Shown here: in pieces, positions 18,894 through 28,535 of the stretch
How the letters are laid out: every line of letters begins with the position of its first letter
Position numbering within the stretch: the first letter of the stretch is position 1
Assembly: GCA_942491535.1 (NCBI GenBank)
Contig: CALOBV010000025.1
Coordinates: 186,001-250,000, forward strand
Direction: 5' to 3'
From: JAUVKT01 sp942491535
Lineage (GTDB): Bacteria > Bacteroidota > Bacteroidia > Bacteroidales > VadinHA17
Length of the DNA: 64,000 nucleotides
Notes under the pieces: generated by a model
Seen by the model: only the letters and a program-made list of their open reading frames with translations
The model's database searches: none
Told to the model about the DNA's origin: nothing
Translations under genes and position numbers: made by a program

Positions 18894-19026
18894 GACTTAG
18901 CTTAGAAATCAATATCCAATTATATTTCATTACAGGGATATTTGCTTATGTGTTCCTTCAGCATATAAACAATAGGAAAATTTGTATATATTCAGTTCCA
19001 CAATTATATCATTAAATAGTAGCATC

Positions 19027-21216
19027 ATGAGAACCAGGTCATTATTATCATTTACACTAATTTTTAGCATATTATTATCAGTTTTAATATCATGTAAGCC
19101 AGGACCTGAAAACGAAGTCGATCTCTGGCAGAAACAGGCCGATGGCATAACAATAATCAGGGACAATTATGGTGTGCCCCATATATATGGTAAGACTGAT
19201 GCTGATGCAGTTTTCGGCATGATCTATGCCCAGTGCGAAGATGATTTCAACAGGGTAGAGGTGAACTATATAAATGCTCTTGGAAGAATGGCTGAAGTGG
19301 AAGGAGAGGAACTGATATATACCGACCTCAGGATGAAATTGTATATCGACCCTGAAGAGGTTAAGAAGGAATACGAAGCAAGTCCATTATGGCTGAAACA
19401 TCTTATGAATGCCTGGGCAGATGGCATAAACTATTACCTGTATACAAACCCTGATGTAAAACCAAAACTGATTACCAGGTTTGAGCCCTGGATGCCTCTT
19501 GCCTTCAGCGAGGGTAGTATTGGTGGTGATATTGAGAAGATCTCGGTACGCGGATTAAAACAGTTTTACGGAACAGATGATAATGTTGCTATTGCTTCTA
19601 CAGGCCTTCCTCCTGATGGTGAGCCCAGAGGTTCAAACGGGATTGCCATTGCTCCTGAACTAAACGCAAATGGCAATGCTATGCTGTTAATAAATCCACA
19701 TACTTCTTTTTTCTTCAGATCTGAAGTACATATGAAAAGTGAAGAAGGAATGGATGCATATGGTGCAGTTACATGGGGACAGTTCTTTATCTACCAGGGA
19801 TTTAATGAAAAATGTGGATGGATGCATACATCGACAAGAGCCGATTTTATGGACTTCTATGAAGAAACAATAACAGAGGAAGAGGGTAAGTACTTCTATA
19901 AGTATGGCGATGAAAAACGGCCCTTAATCGAAAAGGTGATTAAGGTTGCATATAAGGATGGCGAAACAATCTCTTCGAGAGAGTTTAAAGTCTATTATAC
20001 CCATCGTGGTCCGGTTGTTATCGGAAATAAAAATAAATGGGTTTCAGTAGCTCTGATGGTTGAGCATGAAAAAGCTTTAACCCAGTCATATATGCGTACA
20101 AAGGCACAGGGTTATGACGATTTTATCAAGACAATGGAGCTGCGAACCAATTCTTCAAATAATACAGTTTATGCAGATGCCGACGGAAATATAGCTTACT
20201 GGCACGGTAACTTTATGCCGGTACGTAATACTGATTATGATTATTCGGGAATAGTAGATGGAAGTGATCCCGGTACCGACTGGCAGGGACTTCATTCCCT
20301 TGATGAGATGATACATATATTGAATCCGGGTAACGGGTGGATTCAGAATTGTAACCAGACACCTTTTACAGCCTGCCTGGAGTTCAGTCCCAGGAAAGAG
20401 GATTATCCTGTTTATATGGCCCCCGATGCTGAAAATCCAAGAGGCTACCATGCAGTTAGAGTACTTACCGGTGCTAAGGATCTGGATTTAGATAAGCTTA
20501 TCGAACTGGCATACGATTCATATCTTCCCGCATTTGAGCATACAGTACCTGCACTTATAAAAGCATTTGATGATCTTAGAAAGAGTGATAACTCATTAAA
20601 GCTGCTCGAAGGTCCTGTTAATGCTTTACGCAACTGGGATACAAGGTTCTCTGCAGAATCTGTTCCAACAACTCTTGCTGTTTATTGGGGTCAGGCAATT
20701 CTGAATAAGACAAGGGGTTTAAAGGTTCCTTTCGGACTTACCAACTTTGATGTTATTGCAAGTGATGTAGATGGCAAATTATTGGTGGAGGCTCTTGCCG
20801 AAGCTGTAGCCACCCTTAACTTAGATTTTGGTACATGGGAGACTCCATGGGGAGATGTTAACCGTTACCAGAGGATTAACGGAGATATTGTACAGGCATT
20901 CAGTGATGATGAACCAAGTGAACCTGTATTCTTTGCATCATCAAGTTGGGGGTCGCTTGCCTCATTTGGGGCCCGCACATATCCGGGAACGAAGAAGATG
21001 TATGGTACCAGCGGTAATAGCTTTGTTGGTATCGTTGAGTTTGGCGATAAAGTAAGGGCAAAGAGCATTCTGGCAGGAGGGATAAGCGGAGATCCTGAAT
21101 CTCCCCACTTCGACGACCAGGTTAAAATGTACATTAACGGTGAGTTTAAAGATGTGCTCTACTATCGTGAAGATGTTGAAGCTAAGGCAGAAAGAACATA
21201 TAATCCAGGTAAGTAA
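19027..21216 (+). CDS. Penicillin acylase (amidase)-family Ntn hydrolase, lipoprotein
   Basis: The start is the ATG at 19027 (MRTRSLLSFTLIFSIL); the frame extends 15 codons upstream without signal features. The ~730-residue precursor has a lipoprotein signal (LISC, Cys23). An alpha chain carries DNYGVPHIYGKTDADAVFG, and the autocatalytic cleavage site is RGSNG. The N-terminal nucleophile of the mature beta chain would be Ser203. This superfamily includes penicillin G acylase, aculeacin A acylase and acyl-homoserine lactone acylases. Substrate cannot be told from sequence, but fatty-acyl amides or acyl-homoserine lactones are likely classes. Expression ends at a stem-loop inside the convergent gene's 3' end. 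Confidence 0.88.
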   Translation: MRTRSLLSFTLIFSILLSVLISCKPGPENEVDLWQKQADGITIIRDNYGVPHIYGKTDADAVFGMIYAQCEDDFNRVEVNYINALGRMAEVEGEELIYTDLRMKLYIDPEEVKKEYEASPLWLKHLMNAWADGINYYLYTNPDVKPKLITRFEPWMPLAFSEGSIGGDIEKISVRGLKQFYGTDDNVAIASTGLPPDGEPRGSNGIAIAPELNANGNAMLLINPHTSFFFRSEVHMKSEEGMDAYGAVTWGQFFIYQGFNEKCGWMHTSTRADFMDFYEETITEEEGKYFYKYGDEKRPLIEKVIKVAYKDGETISSREFKVYYTHRGPVVIGNKNKWVSVALMVEHEKALTQSYMRTKAQGYDDFIKTMELRTNSSNNTVYADADGNIAYWHGNFMPVRNTDYDYSGIVDGSDPGTDWQGLHSLDEMIHILNPGNGWIQNCNQTPFTACLEFSPRKEDYPVYMAPDAENPRGYHAVRVLTGAKDLDLDKLIELAYDSYLPAFEHTVPALIKAFDDLRKSDNSLKLLEGPVNALRNWDTRFSAESVPTTLAVYWGQAILNKTRGLKVPFGLTNFDVIASDVDGKLLVEALAEAVATLNLDFGTWETPWGDVNRYQRINGDIVQAFSDDEPSEPVFFASSSWGSLASFGARTYPGTKKMYGTSGNSFVGIVEFGDKVRAKSILAGGISGDPESPHFDDQVKMYINGEFKDVLYYREDVEAKAERTYNPGK

Positions 21217-21230
21217 CTATTTTATTATAC

Positions 21231-22358
21231 TTATTTTATTAGCTCTGGGAATCTTTCTTCCAGAGCTTCTTTTATTCTATCCAGACCCTTAAGTATATAC
21301 TCTTTTTCAGCTCCTATACCAATCCTGAAATGCTTATCCATTCCAAAACAGTCGCCCGCTAGAATAAATACACTTTTTTCTTTTCTTAGCCAGTCTGTAA
21401 GCTCGGTTGAATTGATATCCATATTATATTTAATAAACAGCATTCCTCCTCCTGAGGGGTCGTGATATTCAAAAAGGTCTCCATATTGTGCCAACCACTC
21501 CTTTACAGCATTCAGGTTTTCTCTTAGCATAGTCCTGTTTCTGCCTAAAATACTCATTCTATTTTCAGGTTGAAGGGCAATTTCACTTATGTAATTGCTT
21601 ATTATTCCGGCTGTTATAGATGTATAGTCGTGGTACGACCATGTATCATAGATAATGTCTGAAGGACCAATAAGCCAGCCTATTCTCAGGCCGGGCAGGG
21701 CATAGGCCTTGGATAAGCCACCATTAGCTATTACTTTGTCGTACATTCCGATAAAGCTCTTGCTTGTAACGGCATTCAGTTCTGCTCCCCTGTATACTTC
21801 ATCACTCAAAATCCATAAATCCGCCTTTGAGGCTATATCTACAATTGCTGTCATCTCATCATCAGTAAGAATATAACCGGTTGGATTATTCGGGTTACAG
21901 ACAACTATCATTTTTGTTCTGTGATTTACCAGCGATCTTAGCTCTTCAAGATCAGGAGCCCACGCATTTTCTTCCCTCAGGTGAAATTCTTTTGGTACAC
22001 ATCCCATTTCCTTAACCACACCCCATATCTGCATATAATTAGGCACCATCATAATTACTTCATCTCCTTTCTCCAGGATTGAGTGACACGCAACGTAATT
22101 AGCTTCGGATGAACCATTTGTTACAAGTACATTATCTATGCCGACCCCATCATACATTTTGCTGATTACTTCTCTCAGGCCCGGTGAACCATTTGTCTGT
22201 CCATAGCCAAGTACCATATTATGGAGATCGTCCAGCTGACTGTCTGTTAATAATTCTGATAGTTTATATGGGTGAAAGCCACTCTCGGTAAGATTGTAAT
22301 CTACAAGGTTTTCGTAAATCGATTGCACTCGTTCCAGTTCAAAGATGGGAATATTCAT
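21231..22358 (-). CDS. Class I/II PLP-dependent aminotransferase
   Basis: A 375-residue fold-type I aminotransferase. It has NGSSEANYVA (phosphate-binding loop), VCNPNNPTG, the DEVYRG segment, the Schiff-base lysine in GGLSKAYALPGLRIGW, and a C-terminal FRIGIG arginine. These place it in class I/II. The early YGQTNGSPGLREVIS segment fits a small-substrate subgroup; annotated relatives include capreomycidine-synthase-like proteins. It lies 6 bp after an ornithine-cyclodeaminase-family gene, so the two share an operon, presumably acting on the same amino acid or imino acid. The precise substrate is not determined. Confidence 0.88.
   Translation of the reverse strand: MNIPIFELERVQSIYENLVDYNLTESGFHPYKLSELLTDSQLDDLHNMVLGYGQTNGSPGLREVISKMYDGVGIDNVLVTNGSSEANYVACHSILEKGDEVIMMVPNYMQIWGVVKEMGCVPKEFHLREENAWAPDLEELRSLVNHRTKMIVVCNPNNPTGYILTDDEMTAIVDIASKADLWILSDEVYRGAELNAVTSKSFIGMYDKVIANGGLSKAYALPGLRIGWLIGPSDIIYDTWSYHDYTSITAGIISNYISEIALQPENRMSILGRNRTMLRENLNAVKEWLAQYGDLFEYHDPSGGGMLFIKYNMDINSTELTDWLRKEKSVFILAGDCFGMDKHFRIGIGAEKEYILKGLDRIKEALEERFPELIK
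21241..21276 (+). terminator. Terminator of the acylase gene inside the convergent aminotransferase 3' end
   Basis: The perfect 8-bp stem AGCTCTGG / CCAGAGCT (11-nt loop) is followed by TCTTTTATTC on the plus strand. It overlaps the last codons of the minus-strand gene. Confidence 0.65.
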
Positions 22359-22364
22359 AGCTTC

Positions 22365-23321
22365 TTATTTATTAATATATTTTTTATAAACCGCTGTAGC
22401 GATCATAATATCCTGTACTGCCACACCTGTAAGATCTACCACAGAAATCTGATTCTCATTACTACGCTGATACGATTTATTCTGCAGGGCCTTACCCAGC
22501 TCAGTAATTCTGTCGCGGTTTATAAAGCCATCCTTAGCAGCTCTGTATATTTCGCCACGACTCTTGCTTTGTTCAATGCTGTCAGAAATGATAATATCTG
22601 CCCGGGACAGGAGATCTCCTGCCAGCTCCTGTTTGGATGCAGTGTCGGAACCTACAGCTGTAATATGCGTTCCTCGCATTATATCATTTGCTCTAAGCAA
22701 TGGGACTTCAGAAGGTGTAGTTGTTATAATAAGGTTAGATTTTGAGGCCAGATCGGCAGGACTTGTTGCAATTTCAATATCATATTCATTCTTTAACTCT
22801 TCTTTGAATCTTATGGCATTTTTTGGCTTAATATCCCATATTATCACACTCTTGCATGAAGTTATTTCTTTCAGGTGCAGAAGTTGCAGGCGGCCCTGAA
22901 TACCTGTTCCGATTATTCCAATTCTTCTTACATCACCAGGTGCAAAGTATTTTGCTGCAAGTGCCCCGGCAGCAGCTGTTCTTAAATTTGTAAGCTCCCC
23001 GTCATCAAGCAGGACTGCTACAGGTTCACCTGTTTTTTGATTGAAAAGAAGCATCATTCCCTGGCTCGATGATAAGCCCAGGGAAGGATTTTCATAAAAT
23101 CCCGAAGCTATTTTTATACAGTAATAATCATCTCCCTTTATATAACCATATTTGATGTGTGTGTCGCCCGGCGGTTTTTCAAATAACAGTTCACCAACAG
23201 GCGGTACAACTGTTTCTCCATTACTGTATTTAATGAATCCTTCCTCCATTGCCTTAACAACATCAACCTCTTTAACAATGGAAAGGATATCAGATCTGCT
23301 AATAATAGTCGCCATATTCAT
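22365..23321 (-). CDS. Ornithine cyclodeaminase / mu-crystallin family protein
   Basis: A 318-residue NAD(P)-binding protein of the OCD/mu-crystallin family. The Rossmann motif is GIIGTGIQGRLQL (about 131-143), preceded by LTNLRTAAAGALAAKYF, which contacts the cofactor. IKYGYIKGDDYYCIKIASGF in the N-terminal half is typical. Members catalyse ornithine deamination to proline, Delta1-pyrroline-2-carboxylate reduction, or alanine/diaminopropionate dehydrogenation, so the reaction stays open. The start may be ATG 23321 or the second Met at 23315. The start overlaps by about 20 bp the stop of a threonine-dehydratase remnant, suggesting it was once translationally coupled to that gene. Confidence 0.88.
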   Translation of the reverse strand: MNMATIISRSDILSIVKEVDVVKAMEEGFIKYSNGETVVPPVGELLFEKPPGDTHIKYGYIKGDDYYCIKIASGFYENPSLGLSSSQGMMLLFNQKTGEPVAVLLDDGELTNLRTAAAGALAAKYFAPGDVRRIGIIGTGIQGRLQLLHLKEITSCKSVIIWDIKPKNAIRFKEELKNEYDIEIATSPADLASKSNLIITTTPSEVPLLRANDIMRGTHITAVGSDTASKQELAGDLLSRADIIISDSIEQSKSRGEIYRAAKDGFINRDRITELGKALQNKSYQRSNENQISVVDLTGVAVQDIMIATAVYKKYINK

Positions 23322-23448
23322 TCAGTATTTCTTTTAATAGTTTAATATCGATCTTTCTGCCTGTAAGAACAAGAACTACATTTTTGCCCCTGTACCTGTC
23401 TCCCTCCAATAAGGCCGCAACAGGCAGGGCAGAGGCTGGTTCTATTAA
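23299..23448 (-). pseudogene. C-terminal remnant of a threonine/serine dehydratase
   Basis: Fifty codons remain, beginning right after an in-frame TAG and ending at a TAG inside the ocd start region. They read LIEPASALPVAALLEGD..., then GKNVVLVLTGRKID and LLKEIL. This is the conserved C-terminal end of fold-type II threonine ammonia-lyases (EPAGA..., VVLVLSGGNID). There is no start codon and the catalytic part is missing, so it is a remnant. It sits where the first gene of the ocd operon would be expected. Confidence 0.65.
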
Positions 23449-23452
23449 CTAA

Positions 23453-23503
23453 AATACTCCGAATACCCGAAAACTCAAAAGTTAATAAGGTATACGGAGT
23501 ACT
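23453..23503. repeat. Imperfect inverted repeat at the pseudogene junction
   Basis: Two 14-bp arms, AATACTCCGAATAC (23453-23466) and GTATACGGAGTACT (23490-23503), are inverted with two mismatches and enclose 23 bp. They lie exactly between the two gene remnants. This could be the footprint of a small mobile element or a deletion hot spot. It could also act as a hairpin. Confidence 0.45.
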
Positions 23504-23588
23504 CCATAAGAGAATCCCAATATTTCTCAATTTCTTCCTTATGATAGAAAATATGGGTGTAACGGAATGTTACCAGATCTCTTCTATA
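23475..23588 (-). pseudogene. C-terminal remnant, probably of a class V aminotransferase
   Basis: An open frame of about 38 codons ends at a TGA at 23475-23477. It carries VTFRYTHIFYHKEEIEKYWDSL. This resembles the closing R-x-S-x-H-x-Y-N-x-x-E-E-I-E motif of class V (cysteine desulfurase-like) aminotransferases. There is no start codon and no upstream homology. The assignment rests on this one motif and is tentative. Confidence 0.45.
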
Positions 23589-23637
23589 ACAAATATATAA
23601 AGAATTTTAGAATCAAAAATTGTTAGTATCTAATACT

Positions 23638-23645
23638 TATCTTTG
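23638..23645 (+). promoter_or_regulatory. -7 promoter box of the DEAD-box helicase gene
   Basis: TATCTTTG matches TAnnTTTG exactly and sits 17 bp before the ATG at 23663. A TTG lies 15 bp upstream of the box. Confidence 0.5.
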
Positions 23646-23662
23646 AGCAATAATACCGAAAT

Positions 23663-24971
23663 ATGAAATTCGAAGAATATAGAATCGACGAAGGCATCAA
23701 AAAAAGCATCGACGATCTGGGTTATAAAAAGCCAACCGATATACAATATCAGTCTATTCCTCCTATTCTGAAGGGCGAAGATGTACTGGCCATTGCTCAG
23801 ACCGGTACCGGCAAGACAGCTGCCTTTGCAATTCCCATACTCGATATTTTAAACCAGAAGAAGATTAAGAGCCGGAGGCCGGATGGGATAAAATGTCTTG
23901 TTATGGTACCCACCCATGAACTTGCTCTTCAGACAGAAGCAGTCTTTCAATCTCTGGCAAAGAATATTAAAGTATCAGCCTTTGCGATCCACGGTGGTGT
24001 TGATCAGGATCCTCAAAAGGAAAAGCTTGAGAATGGTGTTGATATTCTGATAGCAACACCCGGCCGTATGTTTGATCTGGTTAGCCAGGGATCTTTGCGT
24101 CTTGAACGGGTGGAGATACTGGTGCTTGATGAAGCCGATCATATGCTTGACCTTGGCTTTATTAAGGATATCAGGGATCTTATCCATAATATTCCAAAGA
24201 GAAGACAGACACTATTCTTTTCAGCAACAATAGACTCGAAGATCAAGAAACTGGCTTATTCGTTGGTAAAGGATGCCATAAGAATTGAAATATCTCCTAA
24301 GGATCCTGTGGCAAAAAATATTGAGCATGGTGTGGCCTTTATAGAAATGGACGATAAGAGATTCTTCCTTGAATCAATGATAAAAGAAAATCCCGATTCC
24401 AAGATACTCGTTTTTGTACGTACAAAGATCAGGGCGGAAAGGGTGCATAAGGCACTCGAAAGGGTAGAAATTTCATCAAGCACCATCCACAGCGACAAGG
24501 TTCAGTCAGATCGTAAAAGAACCATGGATAATTTCAGAGGAGGATTTCTTAAAGTATTGATTGCAACTGATGTAAGTGCAAGGGGAATCGATATTCCTAA
24601 TGTTGATTTTGTTATTAACTACGATTTGCCTGAGAGTAGCGAGAATTATGTGCACAGGGTAGGGAAGAACAGGAAGGGGAACAAATAAAGGACAGGCTAT
24701 CTCATTCTGCAGCGAAGAAGAGAAAAAATTACTGGAGACCATAGAAGAAAAACTCGCAAAACCAATACACAGACTCGAAATATCAAAGGACGACTACGAA
24801 TTCACTGTTGATATGTCAGAAGATAAGTCGCACGACTGGAAGGCTCTCTATCGCGAAGATGAAGAGAGAGAACTGGAATATAAAAAAAGGAAGAAAAAGA
24901 AAAAAAAGTATAAATAGTTTAATAGGTTTAAGTGGTTTAAGTGGTTTAAGTGGTTTAAAATCAAGCCTCTA
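23663..24971 (+). CDS. DEAD-box RNA helicase, single frameshift near the C-terminal motif
   Basis: An RhlE-like DEAD-box helicase. It has the Q motif (PTDIQYQSIPP), motif I AQTGTGKT, VPTHELALQ, TPGR, motif II DEAD, SAT, and IATDVSARGIDIP. The first frame stops at 24688 with HRVGKNRKGNK instead of HRVGRTGRG. Removing one G from the GGG at 24662-24664 restores HRVGRTGRGTNKGQAISF and reads on through a basic Lys-rich tail to a stop at 24969. Motif VI (HRxGRxxR) is lost as the sequence stands. This could be an assembly indel or a real mutation. DEAD-box helicases remodel ribosomal or mRNA structure, often in the cold. Confidence 0.85.
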
Positions 24972-25036
24972 AACTCACTCCAAACTCATTCAAACTCCCC
25001 AAAACTCACTCTCAACTCATTCTCAACTCATTCAAA
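24924..25036. repeat. Degenerate tandem repeats between helicase and S10 peptidase genes
   Basis: First come about 3.8 copies of the 9-bp unit GGTTTAAGT (24924-24957). Then follow irregular repeats of AACTCATTC/AACTCACTC up to 25036. The first block would be translated in the repaired helicase frame as repeated Gly-Leu-Ser. Confidence 0.8.
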
Positions 25037-25041
25037 CCTTA

Positions 25042-26532
25042 TTAATACTTCGCCGGCTTCCCGTCACTCAGGCTGTTCTTAATAAACTCCCTTAAGTCAT
25101 CATTTGCACTTTTTAGATCGTCTCTTCTGAGGTACATCATATGGCCGCTTCGGTAGCCCTTAAAGCTTAGTCTGTCTTTCATCTTGCCACTTGGATCTAT
25201 CTGCCACATTGTGTACTTGGAATTAAAGTAGTTACACGCACCGTCATAATATCCACCCTGGAACATTACCTTGAGGTAGGGGTTGGCTGCCATTGCCAGC
25301 CTGAGGTTTTCTCTGACATTGTTTTCTGTTCGGTCCCATGGTCTTACCGGCCCCGACATATTATATTTCATATCAGTTCTGAACCCCAGTACTTCCCTGG
25401 TATAATAGTTAATTGCAGGGGTGAAAGCATGGTTCCATGTAGCCATTTCCGTACTGAAATCCGGGCTTATGCCTGCCTCAGTTTTATCAAGGCCCTTATA
25501 CCTTGAGTCGAGTCTTCCAATTGTTAAGCCTTCCCTCTCGCGCAGAAGCTCTTTCCAGAAGAATGATGTAGGAAGATCAAGATTATGTCTTATAATTTCT
25601 TTCTCCGATATGCCTGTGTAGTATGACATCTTTTCGGCAACTTCTGCTTTTTCTGATTCCGGAATAAAGCCACCCTTTGTAAGTGCCGGTATTAAGTGCA
25701 TCAATGTAAATTCTTCAGATTCAGGCAGTATATCAAGAAGGTCCTTTTGCTGTAACTCATCAGGTAACATTTTATGATACCACGCTGTAGCAGTGTAATA
25801 GGGAAGGTTAATCCCTGATGCGATAGGTACATCTGAACTGAATACCTTGTAGTCGGCCGGTGAGACCATAATCACGCCGTTAAGATACATCCATTGAGTA
25901 TTCTGTAATTCATATGCCAGTCCTGAGACCCGTGTGCCACCATAACTTTCTCCAATAATATATTTTGGAGAGAGCCATCTGTTATTTCTTGATACAAAGT
26001 CACTTATCCATGCCGCCAGGTATTTTATATCTGCATTGATTCCAAAAAATAGGCCGGGATCAGGCAGGTCACCATTTTCATCATGGATCATTCTTGAGTA
26101 TCCTGTATTGACTGGATTGACAAAAACAATATCAGCTATATCAAGTATAGAGTAGGGGTTTTCTCTAACACCATAGGGTTGTACCGGATATCCCTCATCG
26201 TCGATTTTAACAATCATTGGACCCGTATAGGCCATATGCATCCATACAGATGCTGCCCCGGGCCCTCCGTTAAATGAAATAATCAATGGGCGCTCATCCC
26301 TGTTTCCTGTAATATCGCGTGTATAATAAGTATAGTATAGTGTTGCTACTGCCTTATCTTCAATCCAGACCGGCTGGGTACCAGTTGTAGCAGTGTACGA
26401 TATTTTTGCTCCGTTAATAGTAGTCGAATGCCTGCTTACAACAGCTGTATCGGCAGGGACGCTCCTTGTCTGAGCGAATATTGAAGGCGAAGAGATGATA
26501 AATAACAGAAGCAGAATAGCAGAGTTTTTCAT
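25042..26532 (-). CDS. Secreted S10-family serine carboxypeptidase
   Basis: A 496-residue protein with a Sec signal ending in IFAQ and an alpha/beta-hydrolase fold of the S10 carboxypeptidase family. It has FNGGPGAASVWMH (oxyanion hole), the nucleophile elbow GESYGGTR, the catalytic Asp in GGYYDGACNY and the catalytic His in YRSGHMMY. S10 enzymes remove C-terminal amino acids at acidic pH; here the role is probably extracytoplasmic peptide turnover. The gene stands alone, divergent from the amidase gene. A TAnnTTTG box lies 31 bp upstream of its ATG. Confidence 0.9.
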   Translation of the reverse strand: MKNSAILLLLFIISSPSIFAQTRSVPADTAVVSRHSTTINGAKISYTATTGTQPVWIEDKAVATLYYTYYTRDITGNRDERPLIISFNGGPGAASVWMHMAYTGPMIVKIDDEGYPVQPYGVRENPYSILDIADIVFVNPVNTGYSRMIHDENGDLPDPGLFFGINADIKYLAAWISDFVSRNNRWLSPKYIIGESYGGTRVSGLAYELQNTQWMYLNGVIMVSPADYKVFSSDVPIASGINLPYYTATAWYHKMLPDELQQKDLLDILPESEEFTLMHLIPALTKGGFIPESEKAEVAEKMSYYTGISEKEIIRHNLDLPTSFFWKELLREREGLTIGRLDSRYKGLDKTEAGISPDFSTEMATWNHAFTPAINYYTREVLGFRTDMKYNMSGPVRPWDRTENNVRENLRLAMAANPYLKVMFQGGYYDGACNYFNSKYTMWQIDPSGKMKDRLSFKGYRSGHMMYLRRDDLKSANDDLREFIKNSLSDGKPAKY

Positions 26533-26562
26533 AACATAGGGTTTTTCTTAAGCATAGATATT

Positions 26563-26570
26563 CAAAAATA
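26563..26570 (-). promoter_or_regulatory. -7 promoter box of the S10 peptidase gene
   Basis: On the minus strand this reads TATTTTTG, an exact TAnnTTTG match 30 bp before the start codon at 26532. Confidence 0.45.
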
Positions 26571-26734
26571 TCTAATTTTCTTTTGTATTCCGGTTTCCGG
26601 AAGATGTTATTAATCACAAATGAAAGGATTAGCTATTATTCAATTTGCCTCAGTTATTAATAATTCGTAGTTTCAGCAGGCATCTATCATTTACATACTT
26701 CTAACTACAAAATCTAACTAATAACAATATTCCC

Positions 26735-28360
26735 ATGAAACGCAGATCATTCTTACAATCATCGGCGCTTGGAGCTGCAGCAATATCAGCATTGCCGCTA
26801 GCATCTTGTGTGACCGATAATAAAGGGTCAGAATCAGGTAAGCATTTTACCGGTGAGTCTGATAATTTTGAACTTAATGAAATTACCGTTGATGAACTTC
26901 AGCAGAAGATGAGTGACGGTGTTTATACATCTGAAAAGATAGTGGAGCTTTACCTGGAGAGGATTCAGCAGATTGATGTAGATGGTCCCGGCCTCAACAG
27001 TGTATTGGAGATCAATCCTGATGCGCTTGAAATTGCCAGGCAACTGGATAAGGAAAGAGCTGAAGGTAAACTCAGAGGTCCCTTACATGGTATCCCTGTA
27101 ATGATTAAAGATAACATTGATACCGGCGATAAGATGATGACAACAGCCGGAGCCCTGGCATTAGTGGGTCATATCGCAAAAGAAGATTCTCCATTAGCTG
27201 CTCAGCTACGCAAGGCAGGAGCAATAATACTTGCAAAAACGAATCTCAGCGAATGGGCTAACTTCAGGTCAAGCAGATCGTCGAGTGGATGGAGTGCCAG
27301 GGGCGGCCAGGTTAGTAATCCCTACTATCTGAATCACAGTCCCTGTGGCTCGAGTTCAGGATCAGGGGCAGGTGTTTCTGCCAACCTGTGTATGCTGGCA
27401 ATTGGTACTGAAACTAACGGCTCAATTACATGTCCTTCTAATGCTAACGGGGTGGTGGGTATTAAACCAACTGTTGGAGTAATTAGTCGTACAGGTATTA
27501 TACCTATATCTCATACACAGGATACAGCAGGACCAATGTGCAGAACTGTAAAGGATGCTGCTTACCTCCTGGGTGCATTGACAGCTGAGGACGGAAATGA
27601 CCCGGCTACTCAGAAGGGCAGAGATAAGATTTTTACCGATTACTCCCAGTTCCTTGATGCTAACGGACTTCAGGGTGCAAGGATAGGAGTAGGAAGAGCA
27701 TATATGGGATTCCACGAGGCTGTAGATCCGGTAATAGAGGCTGCTCTGGAAGTATTAAAAGAAAAAGGTGCAGAACTGATTGATATTGAAGAAAGTATTG
27801 GCAGATCGGCCAGTGGGGCCGGGATGAATGTTCTGCTTTATGAGTTTAAGTATGGCCTTAATAAATACCTCGAAGGCGCCGATGATATCGAGGTAAATAC
27901 GCTTGAAGATATTATCAGGTTTAATAAGGAGAATGAAAAGGAATCTATGCCCTACTTTAAGCAGGAGATACTTGAGCAGGCTCAGGAAAAAGGGGGACTT
28001 GATTCTGAAGAATACCTTGAATCGCTCAAGAGTATTATGAAGGGATATCGCGACGAAGGAATCGATAAGGTTATGGATGAGCATAATCTTGATGCTATTG
28101 TGGCTCCGACCCGTGGTTTAAGCTGGACAATTGACCTTGTTAACGGTGATCACGGGAGGGGTAGCAGCTCTACACCTGCAGCCAGATCAGGGTATCCTAA
28201 TATTACTGTGCCCGCAGGCTTCGCTTTTGGACTACCACTCGGATTATCGTTCTTTGGAAAGGCATATACAGAGCCTGTGCTACTGAAACTGGCATATGCC
28301 TTTGAGCAGGCAAGCAAGGCCAGGAAGAAACCAGGATTTTTGCCACACAGGGATTACTAG
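26735..28360 (+). CDS. Amidase-signature-family amidase, exported
   Basis: A 541-residue amidase-signature enzyme. The Ser-cisSer-Lys site is visible: Lys in PVMIKDNIDT, the Gly/Ser-rich SPCGSSSGSGAGVSANL, and the nucleophile region GTETNGSITCPS. The N-terminus MKRRSFLQSSALGAAA has a twin-arginine pattern and reaches LASC, so it is probably a Tat-exported lipoprotein. The family hydrolyses diverse amides. Its export and the adjacent peptidase genes suggest an amide-containing extracellular substrate, which cannot be identified here. A strong terminator follows. Confidence 0.9.
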   Translation: MKRRSFLQSSALGAAAISALPLASCVTDNKGSESGKHFTGESDNFELNEITVDELQQKMSDGVYTSEKIVELYLERIQQIDVDGPGLNSVLEINPDALEIARQLDKERAEGKLRGPLHGIPVMIKDNIDTGDKMMTTAGALALVGHIAKEDSPLAAQLRKAGAIILAKTNLSEWANFRSSRSSSGWSARGGQVSNPYYLNHSPCGSSSGSGAGVSANLCMLAIGTETNGSITCPSNANGVVGIKPTVGVISRTGIIPISHTQDTAGPMCRTVKDAAYLLGALTAEDGNDPATQKGRDKIFTDYSQFLDANGLQGARIGVGRAYMGFHEAVDPVIEAALEVLKEKGAELIDIEESIGRSASGAGMNVLLYEFKYGLNKYLEGADDIEVNTLEDIIRFNKENEKESMPYFKQEILEQAQEKGGLDSEEYLESLKSIMKGYRDEGIDKVMDEHNLDAIVAPTRGLSWTIDLVNGDHGRGSSSTPAARSGYPNITVPAGFAFGLPLGLSFFGKAYTEPVLLKLAYAFEQASKARKKPGFLPHRDY

Positions 28361-28386
28361 TAAAGGAAATTATTATCGAAATATGT

Positions 28387-28419
28387 AATGAGGGGTTTTC
28401 TGCAAAGCCCCTCATTTTT
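28387..28419 (+). terminator. Rho-independent terminator of the amidase gene
   Basis: The stem AATGAGGGG / CCCCTCATT is extended inward by TTTT/AAAG pairing and followed by TTTC. It starts 26 bp past the stop codon. Confidence 0.85.
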
Positions 28420-28535
28420 CATTATAACTGCAACATTTTTTTTAAGAAACCGTCATTTAGATGACTCTCTTCATAATTGAGATTTTTAACTGCATGGCCC
28501 AATTTAGTAGTTTATCATGCTAAAATTATTTAATT

